Below are positions 46,840-60,039 of a DNA stretch of 64,000 nucleotides, in pieces. Below the pieces are notes generated by a model. The model had not been told where the DNA came from and did no database searches. It was given only the letters and a program-made list of their open reading frames with translations. The position numbers and the translations under genes were made by a program. Numbering within the stretch: position 1 is the first letter of the stretch; the number at the start of each line of letters is the position of its first letter. This DNA comes from Epiperipatus broadwayi (Eukaryota; Onychophora; Udeonychophora; Euonychophora; Peripatidae): the NCBI GenBank assembly GCA_028023455.1, contig JAQFVV010006200.1:8668521-8732520 (forward strand), read 5' to 3'.

Positions 46840-47825
46840 TTTCATTTTGATGAAATAGCATCTTTTCATTGCTAATTTAACAATTTAAACTATGCTGTGA
46901 TGTCATTCAAAAATGCTGACACAAAGAAGCAGACACTTTCATTTCTATTTTGGAGGACAACAAAAAGTTTAGTCCACCCCACAGATTGCTCATTATTTAG
47001 ATTACAATAAATGTAATCATTATTATAAGGTAAATATGTTTTTGTTTGTTGTTGTTGTTTTAAATGAAAATTTTAGGTTGCCATTTTTCTGAAGATCCCA
47101 TGCAGGCATTATGTTATGAGATCACAAAGTTAGAATTATCACCAGCTTAATATGGCTGTAATATTTCACAGCAAATCTAATACAAAGTACCTTTTTTACT
47201 TACTAATAGCCTAAATTGTTATAGTTCAAGATTGATCCATTTATTTACAAATGAAATCCATTATTCTTGCTTTACTTTGCTGCTTAAAGATTATATAATT
47301 AATGTACAAGTATAAAGCTAATTAAAGAAAAAATTACTCATTAAGTCATTATACTGAATGTTGTCAAAAGTAGGGAGAGGTTCCACACTGCATGAGCAAC
47401 AGTGATCACTCTACCTAGTGTGTAACTTCTTATTTTGGGAATCTGTGCATGAACATATCAACCAAATATGTCACTGAAACTGTGGAGTACACAGTTCCAT
47501 ACAAGGAATTTTATTTTTTTCCTAAACTAGGGGTTGGCTACTGACATTAAGCTTATGGATTATATAATGCACAAATATAAAGAAAAGAGTAAAGAAAAAG
47601 AGACTCATTATGAATGATATAGAGGGTGCTGCAGTTTCACAATGCCTATACACAAACTGCCACTGATTATTAACATAATTTTCTATTCTTACCACTTTTA
47701 TGCCATCTAGTAATCTATTGATTACTAAAACTTATATTAGATGATATAAAAGTAATGAGACTTGAAAATTATGCTAATAAAAAGATTTAAATTTGTTATA
47801 TATCTGATTTTCTCTTTAGTAATTT
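46840..47825. other. No gene; partial end of the 43-kb TIR family
   Basis: Blocks around 47085-47195 (ggcattatgttatgagatcacaaagttagaatta, split by mismatches, and aatacaaagtacc) resemble the inner palindrome and right end of the 43082-43973 element. The rest is unassigned. Confidence 0.4.
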
Positions 47826-47829
47826 TTGG

Positions 47830-50470
47830 AAAAAATACCTATCCCAGCACATGATAATTTTTTTTTTAGAAATTTCATTTTTAGAATGATAATAATGAAT
47901 TTTCTTCTCTAGAGATACACTCTATTTCATCATCTAGTAATATTATTTTTCTCTCTCCTACATTCCTTCTTTTAATATATTTCCAATTTTTTTTACTTCC
48001 ATCTGTTTCACTTTTATTAATATCCTCCAAAAATTTACTATTTATTTACATTCTTTCTATATAATTATATATTTTAGCCAACTTCTTTTTTAAAAGATTT
48101 TTTCCATTTAACATTAACATCTTTTTCACTTTCTTTGTTTTTAAAAGCATATTTATATTCTCTCCATGCTTTTTCTCTCTTTTATACTTTTATTAACTCT
48201 CACTTTTCTATTACTTTTATTTTTTTGAATATTTTCACTTAACACCCTATTTGCCACTTTTCTATTTCACCTCACCAGTCCTTATATTCATCCCCAACAA
48301 ACCTTTCCATGATTTTTTCTACTTTTATTTTATATTCTTTTAACTTATTCTTATCATTCATTCTCCAACCACATATTTTATTATCCTTTCTACTTTTATT
48401 ACTATTTTCCATCACATTACTAACCATTTCTATTATAAAGAAATTATGATCACTATTACATACTCTCTCTTTTTATTATTAAATACTTTAATTTTTTATA
48501 CTTTATTTATTCCCTCTTTCTCTACTAATACATAATCTATTCTGTGAAATATATTATTTCTAGACCATATCTATTGTCTCTCATAAATATTTGATAAATT
48601 TCCAGTGCTCAAATTCACTATCTGACAAAAATTCTTCAAAAGCTGTCCATTATTGTTTTCCATGTCACCAATTTCTTCAATATGCCCATTCATATCCCCT
48701 ATAAATATTGGTTTTCTTCCCCCCATTTTTGAAATTCTGTATATCCTTAACTAGGCATTTATAGATGCTACTGTTCCATTTCATTATAGTTTGACTATCT
48801 CCAGTGGTTATATATACTATAGCCACCATCCATTCTTGTCTTCCTGACCTTATCTCAAACCACAAATATTCATCGATATCTATCTACAGCTTTGAAGATG
48901 AAGGCATAGCTCCTTCGAAAAGTGCTTTAGAAATAAATAAATAGAATAATAATATATATTTGAGTTTGTGTGGGATATTACCATAGAATATCTGATTTTA
49001 TTAACACTTAACAGTATTTAAATATTTTTTGACATAACTACTATACCATCCCTTTTTCCTTTTCTATGTATACCCTGTCATCCAGTATAGGTGCTTATTT
49101 TTCTCTTAGATGTGTTTCCACTACTAAAATACCTCAAGCTCTTCATTTATAACTGCTTTGTTTAATTCCAGCCACTTTTCTGATCTTCCACCATCTTGCA
49201 TATTCAAATAACCAATTTTAAAATTTTCTTCTTTTTTAACTAACCGTTTATAAATTCATTTGACTCTTTTTTGTCCATTACATTTGAAGTAATTTGCATA
49301 CTCTTAATTTTATAGACCCATTTCCTCTCCACATCTATATTTATATCCAAATTAAGCTACTCTTTGTTTATTTCTTACATCCTGTCCATTCTTCTTCTTT
49401 TTGACAATACTGCAATTTAAAACCCTACCCTCATTTATAAGCTTCCCAAACTATAATATTCTTTATAAATCAAACTCCCTAATACTTCACTTCTTTGTTT
49501 TGCTAAGTGCAATCCATCTTTACTATATAACTCCCTTACTAATAAAAAAAATCCCATACATTCACAAACATAATATCATTTCTTTCACATAATTTTTTCA
49601 ATCTCTTATTTATAGAACATGTCTTATCTAACATATACCTATTATCAAATCATGGGAATAATCCAACTATTCCTACTCTTTGTTTAATCTTACTCAAATT
49701 ACTAATCAATTTTATGTACTTATCCATTACTTTCTCCAATGGCTCTGACAAATTATTTGTCCTCACTATAACACACACATCTCTACTCCCTTGTTTATTT
49801 ACCTTATCTGTAACATCCCTAATTTTAGTTCCAATAAAACCTATTCTGCACATACATGTTTCTATTTTCCCTTGCAATTACATCTCCACATTCTCTAATT
49901 AGTGAATCTCTTATCAATACTGTCATATAGTTTACTTTCTATACTTTATTTATAACATTCTCTTCTACCTTCTAGACTTCATTATTTACTTCTTCCTTAT
50001 AATTTTTATTCAGTAATTCATTAATCTTCTGACACATCATCTCTAATGATATTAATTTTGCCTCTACATTCTTTGTCTCTGTTTCTATCTTACTTATTTT
50101 TTGTTTAACTATCTCCATTGCACTACTTATTTTGTCATTCATATCTCTTGTCACTCCACTAAAAACAGACTCTATTCTATCTTCCTCAATTACATTTTAC
50201 TCCATTTCTCCTGACTTTCTCTTTAAACTATCTACACTTAGAAACCATTTTTTCACCTCTTTTATCACATTTACACATTGTCTACATAGTCATATATCTA
50301 TTACATCCTTCCTAGTCTTGCTTAAGCATTTCAAATGATAAACCTTATTACATACAGTACACTTTACCCCAGCACACAGTACACTTTAGCCCAGCACCCT
50401 TAATTTCCTTCTGACCATTATATATACATTGTGGGATACAAATGTAATCCATATTTCTTATTTTTCAAAT
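47830..50470 (-). pseudogene. LINE with PHD-finger/esterase ORF1 and AP-endonuclease ORF2 start, decayed
   Basis: Read from 50470 downward. A PHD-like finger (CTVCNKVYHLKC then LCRQC, about 50385-50275) comes first, then a coiled-coil-like stretch rich in I/E/K (50154-49972, MNDKISSAMEIVKQKISKI). Next is an SGNH-type esterase: GFIGTKIRDV, RVGIVGLFP near 49650, and the catalytic DGLHLAKQ near 49515. ORF2 starts near 49230 (VGYLNMQDGGRSEKW) and continues as endonuclease, with VYITTGDSQT and a degraded IGDMNGHI at about 48690. ORF1 proteins with PHD and esterase domains are known from CR1/L2-type LINEs. It is split at 48880-49020 by a Penelope-type tail and ends without RT. Confidence 0.7.
48885..49020 (+). 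mobile_element. Penelope-type tail fragment with hammerhead-like motif
   Basis: It sits inside the LINE endonuclease frame. The plus strand has UUGAAGA (48892-48898), a GAAGG/CCUUC stem II with loop CAUAGCU, GAAA (48917-48920), and a 3 bp AAG/CUU stem III. An A-rich run and ttgtgtgggatattaccatag follow. This order fits the terminal repeat of a Penelope-like element. C3 of the core is U and stem I is only about 2 bp, so activity is doubtful. The right edge is approximate. Confidence 0.5.
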
Positions 50471-50479
50471 GCCCTACTG

Positions 50480-52048
<1,569 letters not shown>

Positions 52049-52059
52049 CATGAATACAA

Positions 52060-53314
52060 ACCGACAGAATAAATAAAATGTGTACGAGAAAATATATGCA
52101 TTAAGTTTTATTCCGTTTTAAAATCTACAACTCACCAACGTTAATTAAAAAAAAAAACTATTAAAATTTAAAACCTATTATTATTATTACAAAAAATAAT
52201 GGCAGTTTGAGGTCTTCGACCATCATATAAAAATATCAACATATTACATTTAGAAGTCTAATATATTATAATATAAAAAGCTATGAAAAGCAGCAACATA
52301 AAACCTATTATAAATAAAAATATTATATACTATAAATTATAGAATAAAATTTTAATACAGAATTGTATTGATTTTCAGCATTTATTATTGTAGGTCAACT
52401 GGAATAAATGTTTTTCTTTAAAAGTAATTTTAATATATTTTTTTAGAAAAATTTCTTCAATTGAATGTTTTTGTTATTTAATGCAAATGGAGATTTTGAT
52501 TTACTATATATATATGCATCAAGTTCTCTGCCTAAAGGATGGTTAGATAGTTAGATAAAAGCGAACTACAACACTTGATCATAGTCAGTGTTAGTTTGAT
52601 ATCACTTGAAAAATCACTTTATTTATTCTAGCATCTCAATTTTTAGAGTTACTTCATAAACTTTAATGAGTCCTTCATCATGAAGATTACTGCTGCATCA
52701 AGAACTAAAGCTTCACAAATCATTTGCAAATCTCAGTCTAATTGGATGAATGCAACTATAGTCAGACTAGATCAATAAATACCACCTGATTTTCAATCAC
52801 AATTATGTTACAACTATGTACTTTATTATGTCCAGTAGTTTTTCTTTTTTTTAACTTGGTCTAAAACATTCAATATTATCATGATAACCTGATTCCTCAC
52901 ATCATGAGCTTATTTAAATTCTATAGAAGCCTGAGGCAAAATCTGCAATAAACTCTTTGCAGGTTAATATAGAAGATTCAGAGCTTTGCTAAATATTATT
53001 ATCATTTAGCATGTATAATAGTTGCTTGCTATCACTTGTAGGCAGTTATCACTGTCTCTCTAGTCACTGGCTTTGTGATGTCAAGTACCAATCAAACAAT
53101 TATTACTTCTGTGATTTACAACTCCAAATATAAAGTAATTTCCCTTGAGGTGGATTTATCTTCTATCTAACTTCCATAAACTACAGAAAAGTTTTAAAAC
53201 TAATATATATATCTTTTGTTTTTGGTTATTAATTAGTATTGTTTGTAATTGATTGTCATGAAAATACACCTGTAACTTTTGTTTTCTGTCCATTTACTCT
53301 GATTAATCATGTTC
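52060..53314. other. No gene recognised
   Basis: AT-rich non-coding sequence. Confidence 0.45.
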
Positions 53315-53322
53315 ACTTAAAT

Positions 53323-55620
53323 CAGTGTCTGCCAAACTGTGTACCACAACACAGTGGTGTACTGTGAGAGATTTTAGGTGTGATATGAAAGAGTTAAAAA
53401 TATAGGTAAATAACATGTGAAGACACCATGGACTATTCAACTGGGAATCATCTTGTGGCAGTTTTGGGAAACAAAAATCCGAGAACATTCACAAAGTTTG
53501 AACATGTTCTGGAACAATACCACATCGAGTATATATATATATATAAAGGTAGCAGACAGAGTAGGGTGGTAATTATCTTGGTAAAACATGTACTGTGGTT
53601 AAAATAAATTGAACAATTTGTTATATAAATATTAGTGATAGTGATTAGTTAGGAACTGGTTAGTTTTAAAATAGTTGTAATCGTAAATATAGCATAAAAA
53701 ACCATAAATGTAAATTTATTACATTTCATAATGAACTGAATATCAGAATAAAAAGTCCATCTCATCAAGACAAAAAAGTATATATGGTTTTATATTATTG
53801 GAAAAAGACAACTTGGTTTCTTTTTGTATAATTTGTTTAGCAACACTCGTAAATGAAGTGATGGTTCCCAGTAAAATTCAATATCATTTAATAACAAATC
53901 ATCTACAACATAAGGATAAACAAAAAGAATACTTTGAGATGTTAAAAAATAATTTTAAAATATAATCAAAATGGCTGAAGGAATTTCACTTGCTTCCCAA
54001 GAAAGCTCAAATAACTAGTTTGGCAAGGAAAAAAAAAACATTCTGATGCTGAAAACATTATTTTACCAACCTTAGAGATTATTTTTACTACATGATTAGT
54101 GATAAAGCTGTCAAACAAATTAAGACCATTCTTTTGTTCTCATAAAATTCAAGACATTTCCTGAGACATTGGTGATCAGCTGCTAAACCATTTAACTGAA
54201 GCAAAAAATGAATTCCAAAACTTGTAGGCCTTATAAATCAATGAAATTACAGACATCAGCAACAAAGTTCAGCTACTTTCATTTCTGCAAATCATCAGAG
54301 GTAGTAAAATCATAAGTCAGTTTTTATTTTGCTGTGAATTGAAAGTAAGAATGATAGGAGATGTCTTTAACCTAGTAAACCAAAATGACCATATTGAGAG
54401 GAATGGAGTGGCAAACTTGTATTAGTGTTTGCATTGATGGTGCTCTATCCATGCAGGTTCAAAAAAGGCTTCATGGCTCATGTCTTACAAAAAAATTTGA
54501 CAAAATAAAATTGTACATTGCATGATTTACCTTGAAGTTTTGGTGTCAAAATCTCTATTTGATGATCTTCTGAAGACAATAGACACAATTGTTAAAGTGG
54601 TGAATTACATAAAATCACATTCCTACATTGCAAAATGTTTTCATCTCTATGTTAAACTATGAATTCTGATTTTAAGTGTTTTCTACTTCATGCAACAGTG
54701 TGAGGACACTTGAAAGGAAATGTGCTCTCACAATTTATCTCTTTGCAAACTAAAATAATATGTTTCTTCAATGCTGAAAATTCTGGATTTAATTGGTGGC
54801 AGGAAGTAGCATTTCTCAATGATCTTTTTGAGAAGGTGAACATTTTAAATTTGAGTCTTCAAAGAGCGAATGAAAATATCATTACAATTATAGGCAAATT
54901 AAAGAAGTTCACTGACAAGTTAGAACTGTGGACCGAGAAAGCTAAAAACTTGCAACTTGATTGCTTCTCAGGCTAGAGACTTTTTTCAAACAAATTAAAT
55001 TTTTTGTCAGAAGTGCAAAAGACAGTAGAAAACCTCTCTGCATTATTTTTTAAGTTTTTTTTTACTACTTGATTGGATGGGTCATCAAGCCTTTTGCAAG
55101 ATATGACAGTACACACATTAACATTAACAGAAAAAGAAAATTTAATAGACTTGAAAAACAAACCTGTGCATACAGCCTCATTTTCTGTGCCAGAATTGTC
55201 AAACTTTTGGATTTCACTTTTGAGCCAATATCCTCGATTAACTACTGCAGCTGTTAAATCTCTATTGCCTTTTGGATCATCATATCTTTGCAAATTAGGT
55301 TTCACAGTGTTTATGGAAATAAAATTTTAAAAAATGGGAATGATTACAGATGGTAGATAAGGAGTTGTGTGTTTATCTAATTTAGAGCTACATTTTGACA
55401 AAAAAAAAAATTCTCAAAATCAATTGCATCTTTCTCATTAATAATATTATTATTGTATTATATTATCTATATATATTATGTGTTCATAAAACAATGTTAT
55501 TTTATTGTTACTATAATAAGAATTTCTATCCATACTAATAAAGTATATTTTATTTTGTTGGGATTTTTATTTAGTATGCCGCAAACATGCTATAAGCTAA
55601 AAAAACATTTGCAGACACTG
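53323..55620 (+). pseudogene. hAT transposon with broken ZBED5-like transposase
   Basis: The 2298-bp element has perfect 10-bp inverted ends, CAGTGTCTGC/GCAGACACTG. Its 8-bp target duplications differ at one base (acttaaat 53315-53322, atttaaat 55621-55628). Plus-strand pieces follow the order of ZBED5/SCAND3-type hAT transposases. First are VCIDGALSMQ (about 54430, the CTDGAPSM region) and VVNYIKSH near 54600. Next comes a GNVLSQF block at 54712 whose preceding Trp codon is now TGA. A frame at 54710-54976 then has NLSLQ and KLELWTEK. Last is the dimerisation end FWISLLSQYP...LLPFGSSYLCKLGF (about 55200-55300). Stops and frameshifts make it inactive. It is a transposon remnant, not a host gene. 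Confidence 0.88.
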
Positions 55621-55686
55621 ATTTAAATAAATAAGTTAAACAAGTTAATTTAAAGCTTAAGTGAGTTTACTATGTTCCTCTCTTCC

Positions 55687-55792
55687 TTTGTTAAAAAAAC
55701 AAGAGACAGAGAGAGAGAAAAGTAGTAGCATAAAAACCTTTGTTAAAAAAACAAGAGACAGAGAGAGAGAAAAGTAGTAGCATAAAAACGAT
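55687..55792. repeat. Perfect 53-bp tandem duplication
   Basis: Two adjacent identical copies of a unit starting cctttgttaaaaaaacaaga and ending gtagcataaaaac. Confidence 0.95.
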
Positions 55793-55929
55793 CATAATCC
55801 AATAAATGATTTGGTAGAGTCTGGAGTCTTCTACCGATTGGTAGAAGTACCAGGGACTTATCTGTTTTTAGAAATTCTCAACTGTTGCAACTTTTAACTG
55901 GTCTGCTTCTTGCTACTTTCTGGAATTAC

Positions 55930-56780
55930 TGATTGCTAATTTTCATTGACTGGCTGGGTAGATTCACTGCCTGACCTTTCTGGTTGACAGTAGTCAGTGC
56001 ATAAAATCATACCTGTGATATATGTATGACCTTCTGATATCTTTATTATTAGGTGGTTTTGATCACTTCTAATAACTACAATAGTTATTATCCAAATTTT
56101 CTTCAGATACTGGTGATGTAAAACCTTTTGCCTACTCCAATCATTAACTGCATCATGTTGTTCATTGCATCTATTAGATCTAAGACTGGATAATTTGCTT
56201 CTTAGGGTGTGATTCAGCTGTATTTTAGCTGATATCATGTTATGGATGGTTGATGGAATTTTGAGATATATCAGAAACAATAGCCATAAAAAGACTGTGT
56301 GTGGCAAATACATTTTGGGTTTACTGATAACAAAAAGAGTATCTTTGCTACCTATAAACACTTGGAAAAGACACAAATAACAATAAAAGTTGTCTTGCTC
56401 TTCTATGAACCTGTATTGTTTATATGGAGTCTTTTCTAAAGGCTCTGACTGTTTGAGGCAAGCTAGCTTTGCTTGGCAAGCATCTAATGGCTATGGTATC
56501 ATTGGCAGATCAATGAATCAATAGCTAAATCTAAACCAGGCTTCCAAACATGTGACCTAACTATCATCTCTCTTCTGACAATTACAGTACATGGAACTTG
56601 GGGTTTGTTAGCAATTTCTGAATGGAGTTTGCAATGCAATACATTTGTACAGAATGTATTATGTTTTCTTGCCCAAAAGGCCTAAGTATATTAGATGACT
56701 TGTTAGCAAGTCATTGGTAGCATATCCATTTACTCATAGGCTGATAATATGTCTCATTGACTGTCCAGCAGGCTATCATT
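55930..56780 (-). pseudogene. Ty3/gypsy integrase fragments (zinc-binding and C-terminal parts)
   Basis: On the minus strand near 56560-56450 the order is SHVWKPGLDLAIDSL (the WWPG.D..I region), then a DACQAK-like CxxC half and a KQSEPLEKTP block. These belong to the integrase zinc finger and linker of K02A2.6-like gypsy elements. A 146-codon frame (56376-55936) carries NHTLRSKLSSLR, then KVLHHQYLKKIW and HLIIKISEGH, matching the integrase C-terminal (GPY/F-like) domain. The catalytic core between them is deleted. Together with RT/RNase H at 60040-61760 it makes the two ends of one dispersed pol on the same strand. Confidence 0.65.
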
Positions 56781-56884
56781 TTACTATTTATATACTGTAC
56801 TGAATGATGGATACCCTGCAATTCATATGATGTGCACAAGATATAACATGATGTCAATATCACACATCCGAATAAGGCAGCAAC

Positions 56885-57510
56885 ATAAACCCAGTATCAA
56901 TAACAAAAAAAAAATTAAAGTTATTTAATTTGTTTAAATGAGAGAAAACAAACCAAAGTTGGTTATATTTCCTGATTTCTCCCTCCCAAAAATCTATTAC
57001 CATGCCAATTGGTACCACAAAATTTTAGGTGACATACCTTTGAAGGCTGAACTTAAATCTTGTCCTTACGGCCATTTTCAGGAAGAGAAAACTACTTCCA
57101 AAAATGATATACAACCACCAACAATACATAAATAATAAAAAAAACAAGCCAGGATGTCAATAAATTTTCAATAAATCATGATAAAACAGCATCCCATGGA
57201 CTTTGCTCAGCCAATTCTTACTTCAGAAAAAAACAGTGGATTCCAACATTATCCAAACCCTTGAATAATTTTGTTGGAGAAAGTAATGAGATGAAATAAC
57301 TGTGAATTAAGATAATTTAAAATAAAAATATTTATGTTCCCAAATTAACCCGTCACCAATTGAACTTCTGAATAAACATTACTTTAATAAGATAAACGAA
57401 ACAATAAAAGAAAAATTAATAAGTAAACTCATTTAATTATGCATAGATCTCCCCTTATTTGCTTCATCTGAATACCCCTAAATAATGTGATCTGGGTTGT
57501 TACCTACATA
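56885..57510. other. No gene recognised
   Basis: A 65-codon plus-strand frame (56938-57135) has no recognisable domain. Confidence 0.4.
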
Positions 57511-57512
57511 CA

Positions 57513-57603
57513 GGTTAAACATATTTGACAAATAATAATAATATATATATATAAAAATTAAACATATTTGACAAATAATAATAATATATATATATAAAAA
57601 TTA
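57513..57603. repeat. 42-44-bp tandem duplication with TA run
   Basis: The block ttaaacatatttgacaaata followed by ataata and (TA)n occurs twice in tandem. Confidence 0.9.
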
Positions 57604-57675
57604 CTCATAAAGGTAAAGGAAATTGTGATTATTTTTTCTCTCCCATCTTTTTATTGTACACATTATAAAAACAAA

Positions 57676-57800
57676 AAAATTCACTGTCTCTTTTATTGGC
57701 TCCACCTGAGGGTGGAGCCATCGAAAGAGACAGTGAATTCTGACTCTGATGTTTGGTGGAGCCAACGAAAGAGACAGTGAATTCTGACTCTGACGTTTAT
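57676..57800. repeat. Hairpin plus 47-bp tandem repeat
   Basis: ttcactgtctcttt...ggctccacc is followed after 4 bases by its inverted copy ggtggagcc...aaagagacagtgaa. That inverted half is then repeated in tandem (tggtggagccaacgaaagag, ctgactctgacgttt). It is compact, more GC-rich than its surroundings and not coding. Confidence 0.85.
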
Positions 57801-57892
57801 GTAAACAAAAATATGCTTGTTTGGAGGTCTTGGTAAAGCTCCATCTATTGATCATATATATATGTTAAAAGCAAATGATATATATATATATA

Positions 57893-58188
57893 AAAAATTA
57901 AGAGCATGCTAATAAGCTCTAAACAAGCATTCAAATTATCTTCATCTATGATTATCCCCATCCCAAGACCAGTTTTGAGCTATGGCTCTCTTCAGTGAAG
58001 AGCTAGGACACCAGATTCAAAAAGCCAGATCAAGCTAAGCAAAGTCAGTTCTCTAACTAAAAACATTATATGGGCTTGAACTTAATTCAGATACTCCATA
58101 TATTAATAGGTTTAGCCATTTAATTTAGAGAAAATCCCCTAATAGCAAAATAATAATAGTAATATATACAGTCAGATGTCACATGACT

Positions 58189-58195
<7 letters not shown>
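57893..58195 (-). repeat. Family B repeat with hammerhead-like core
   Basis: It starts with the block aattaagagcatgct.ataagctctaaacaag also found at 58282-58315, 58450-58475 and (partial) 12165-12196. On the minus strand at 57995-57973 it reads CUGAAGA, a perfect 4-bp GAGC/GCUC stem II with loop CAUA, then AAAA where GAAA is expected, and ACUGGUC. The following internal sequence (gggcttgaacttaattcaga, cagatgtcacatgac) parallels family A loosely, so A and B may share ancestry. Confidence 0.6.

Positions 58196-58255
<60 letters not shown>
58196..58255. repeat. (TA)n microsatellite
   Basis: A dinucleotide run of about 58 bp between two family B segments. Confidence 0.95.
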
Positions 58256-58257
<2 letters not shown>

Positions 58258-58506
58258 TGTATTTATAAATATGTAAAATTAAGAGTTTGCTAATAAGCTC
58301 TAAACAAGCTTTTTTAAAAAAATTTATGATAAATGCTACTATAAGAGAAGCCATAGCTCAGAAGTGGTCTGGAGATGGTGACAATCATAGATAAAGGTGA
58401 TTTGAATGTCTTCTCTTGTAGTAGCATTTATCATAAAAAAATTTAAAAAAAGCTTGTTTAGAGCTTATAAGCATGCTCTTAATTTTACATATTTGTAAAT
58501 ACAAGT
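58254..58506. repeat. Family B foldback (MITE-like), ~95-bp inverted ends
   Basis: The left end cttgtatttataaatatgta is answered by tacatatttgtaaatacaag. Both arms continue through ttaagag, gctctaaacaagctt and atgataaatgctact to agagaag/cttctct. The unpaired centre (58350-58410) holds a degraded copy of the family B core (gccatagctcagaagtggtc) with CUGAAGA and GAAA no longer intact. Confidence 0.8.
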
Positions 58507-58549
58507 TTCTGGATTTCATAACTTTTAGGTGTGCTATAAAACATGATAA

Positions 58550-59165
58550 CAAGGTGGCAAGGACTTCCCTTCTTTACAGAAGAATGTAGGCAGTAGTGTT
58601 CATCATCATCAGCTGGCATCTGTGGTTATATAGTAGAAGCATAGAAGGACTTAGGCTGGTGAACTGATGTTGGAAGTTTACTCCATTAGCATTTAAATGA
58701 CAAATTTAGGCATTTTCATATTTCTCAGCTTTCTATCAAAATCTTTATAATAATGGCAGTGTCCACCAAAGGAGCAACCATGCCACTCTGGACTATAATT
58801 TGAATCTTGGCTATTTAGTGCTGCCTTTTTTCATAAAGTTCTTTGCTGCTTTATGACTAGAATATTTCTCTTAGTTCTGGGGCCAAATTCTCAAATATGG
58901 CCTTAATAAAATATCATTGGAATCTACCATGAACAAATAACATTGAGCAGAAAGTCTTTATCTGTTCATAGCCAAACACTTAACCACCCAAGCACTTTGC
59001 TGCAAAAACCAGCACAGCAAGTCAACATGTAGCAAGGAAAATTGATGTGTTGGTTAAGAAGGGACCACTCAAGCACCTGCTGTATATGTTTTATAGCACA
59101 CTCAATATAAATTAAGTACCTCTCTTTCACTATTGCATTTATTATCTCCAATTTCTTAGATAATT
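58550..59165 (-). other. Coding-like remnant, unassigned
   Basis: Less AT-rich than its flanks, with fragmentary minus-strand frames (for example 59151-58966, containing LEWSLLNQHINF). A stretch near 58790-58730 with CSFGGHCHYYKDF could be a worn CCHC knuckle of a gag protein. Its position between RNase H and integrase of the gypsy remnant argues against simple colinearity. No family is assigned. Confidence 0.3.
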
Positions 59166-59169
59166 GATC

Positions 59170-60035
59170 ATAACACAGTGATATAGTTTTTTACATTTTT
59201 TTTATCTCTCACTTTTATCTTTCATTTCCCCCTCAGACTCTTTTAATTCATCAAGGAGTTCCATTTATTTATAATTTCTAATTTTAATACAATTGAAATA
59301 GCTTTATTTTTTTTCTCTTTTCCATTTGTTACAAAAGATTCAAAACACAAAACACAAATCTGAGATAGAACAAATTTTTACATTCCCTCCATTGATATTG
59401 GTTTTAAATTACTTTATTTTTAAATATATATATATATATGTGTGTGTGCGTGTGTACAGGATGACCATTTTCCATTAGTAAAATTTAAAACTGGCTATAC
59501 AATAATAACCTGCGCTCTTTTTAACTTGTTAAGAAAAAAATAATAACATAAAAACATGCAGAACATTTACATTAATCTAACTATCCTTTTTTATATATAA
59601 ATTATTGCACATAAACTACTTAAAAACACGAATTAGGAACATTTGCAGTAAATAAAATAAAAATAATCATATAACAAAAAATTATAAATCATACTTCTAA
59701 TTATTTCTTTAATCATGTGTATAGGCAAATTATTCATACAACCACTATTATTCAGCTAATTGTACACTTATATAAAATCATACTTCATTTGGTGTAGCAT
59801 TAACTAGTGCCACCTTGTGCATGGTCACTCTAACAGTGCCTGTCACAGTATGGATACTATTTATTAAGTCAGTTGTGTTGAGTGATTTATTTATTTTTTT
59901 CCCTTTTCATGCTCATTTCCATTAACATGGAAGATTTTTTCTTCTCTACATGTTGCAATTTAAAATTATAAACATGCAAAAAGTTAAATCATCTCAGCAT
60001 GCCTGATGATTCATACACTGTTTTAGCATTATATA
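59170..60035. other. No gene recognised
   Basis: AT-rich sequence with a (TA)n(TG)n run near 59425-59455. Confidence 0.45.
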
Positions 60036-60039
60036 TATT

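Noticed and set aside
54973-55330. Three overlapping frames in the hAT
   Set aside because: Only the plus-strand frame matching the dimerisation domain is meaningful; the others are shadows.
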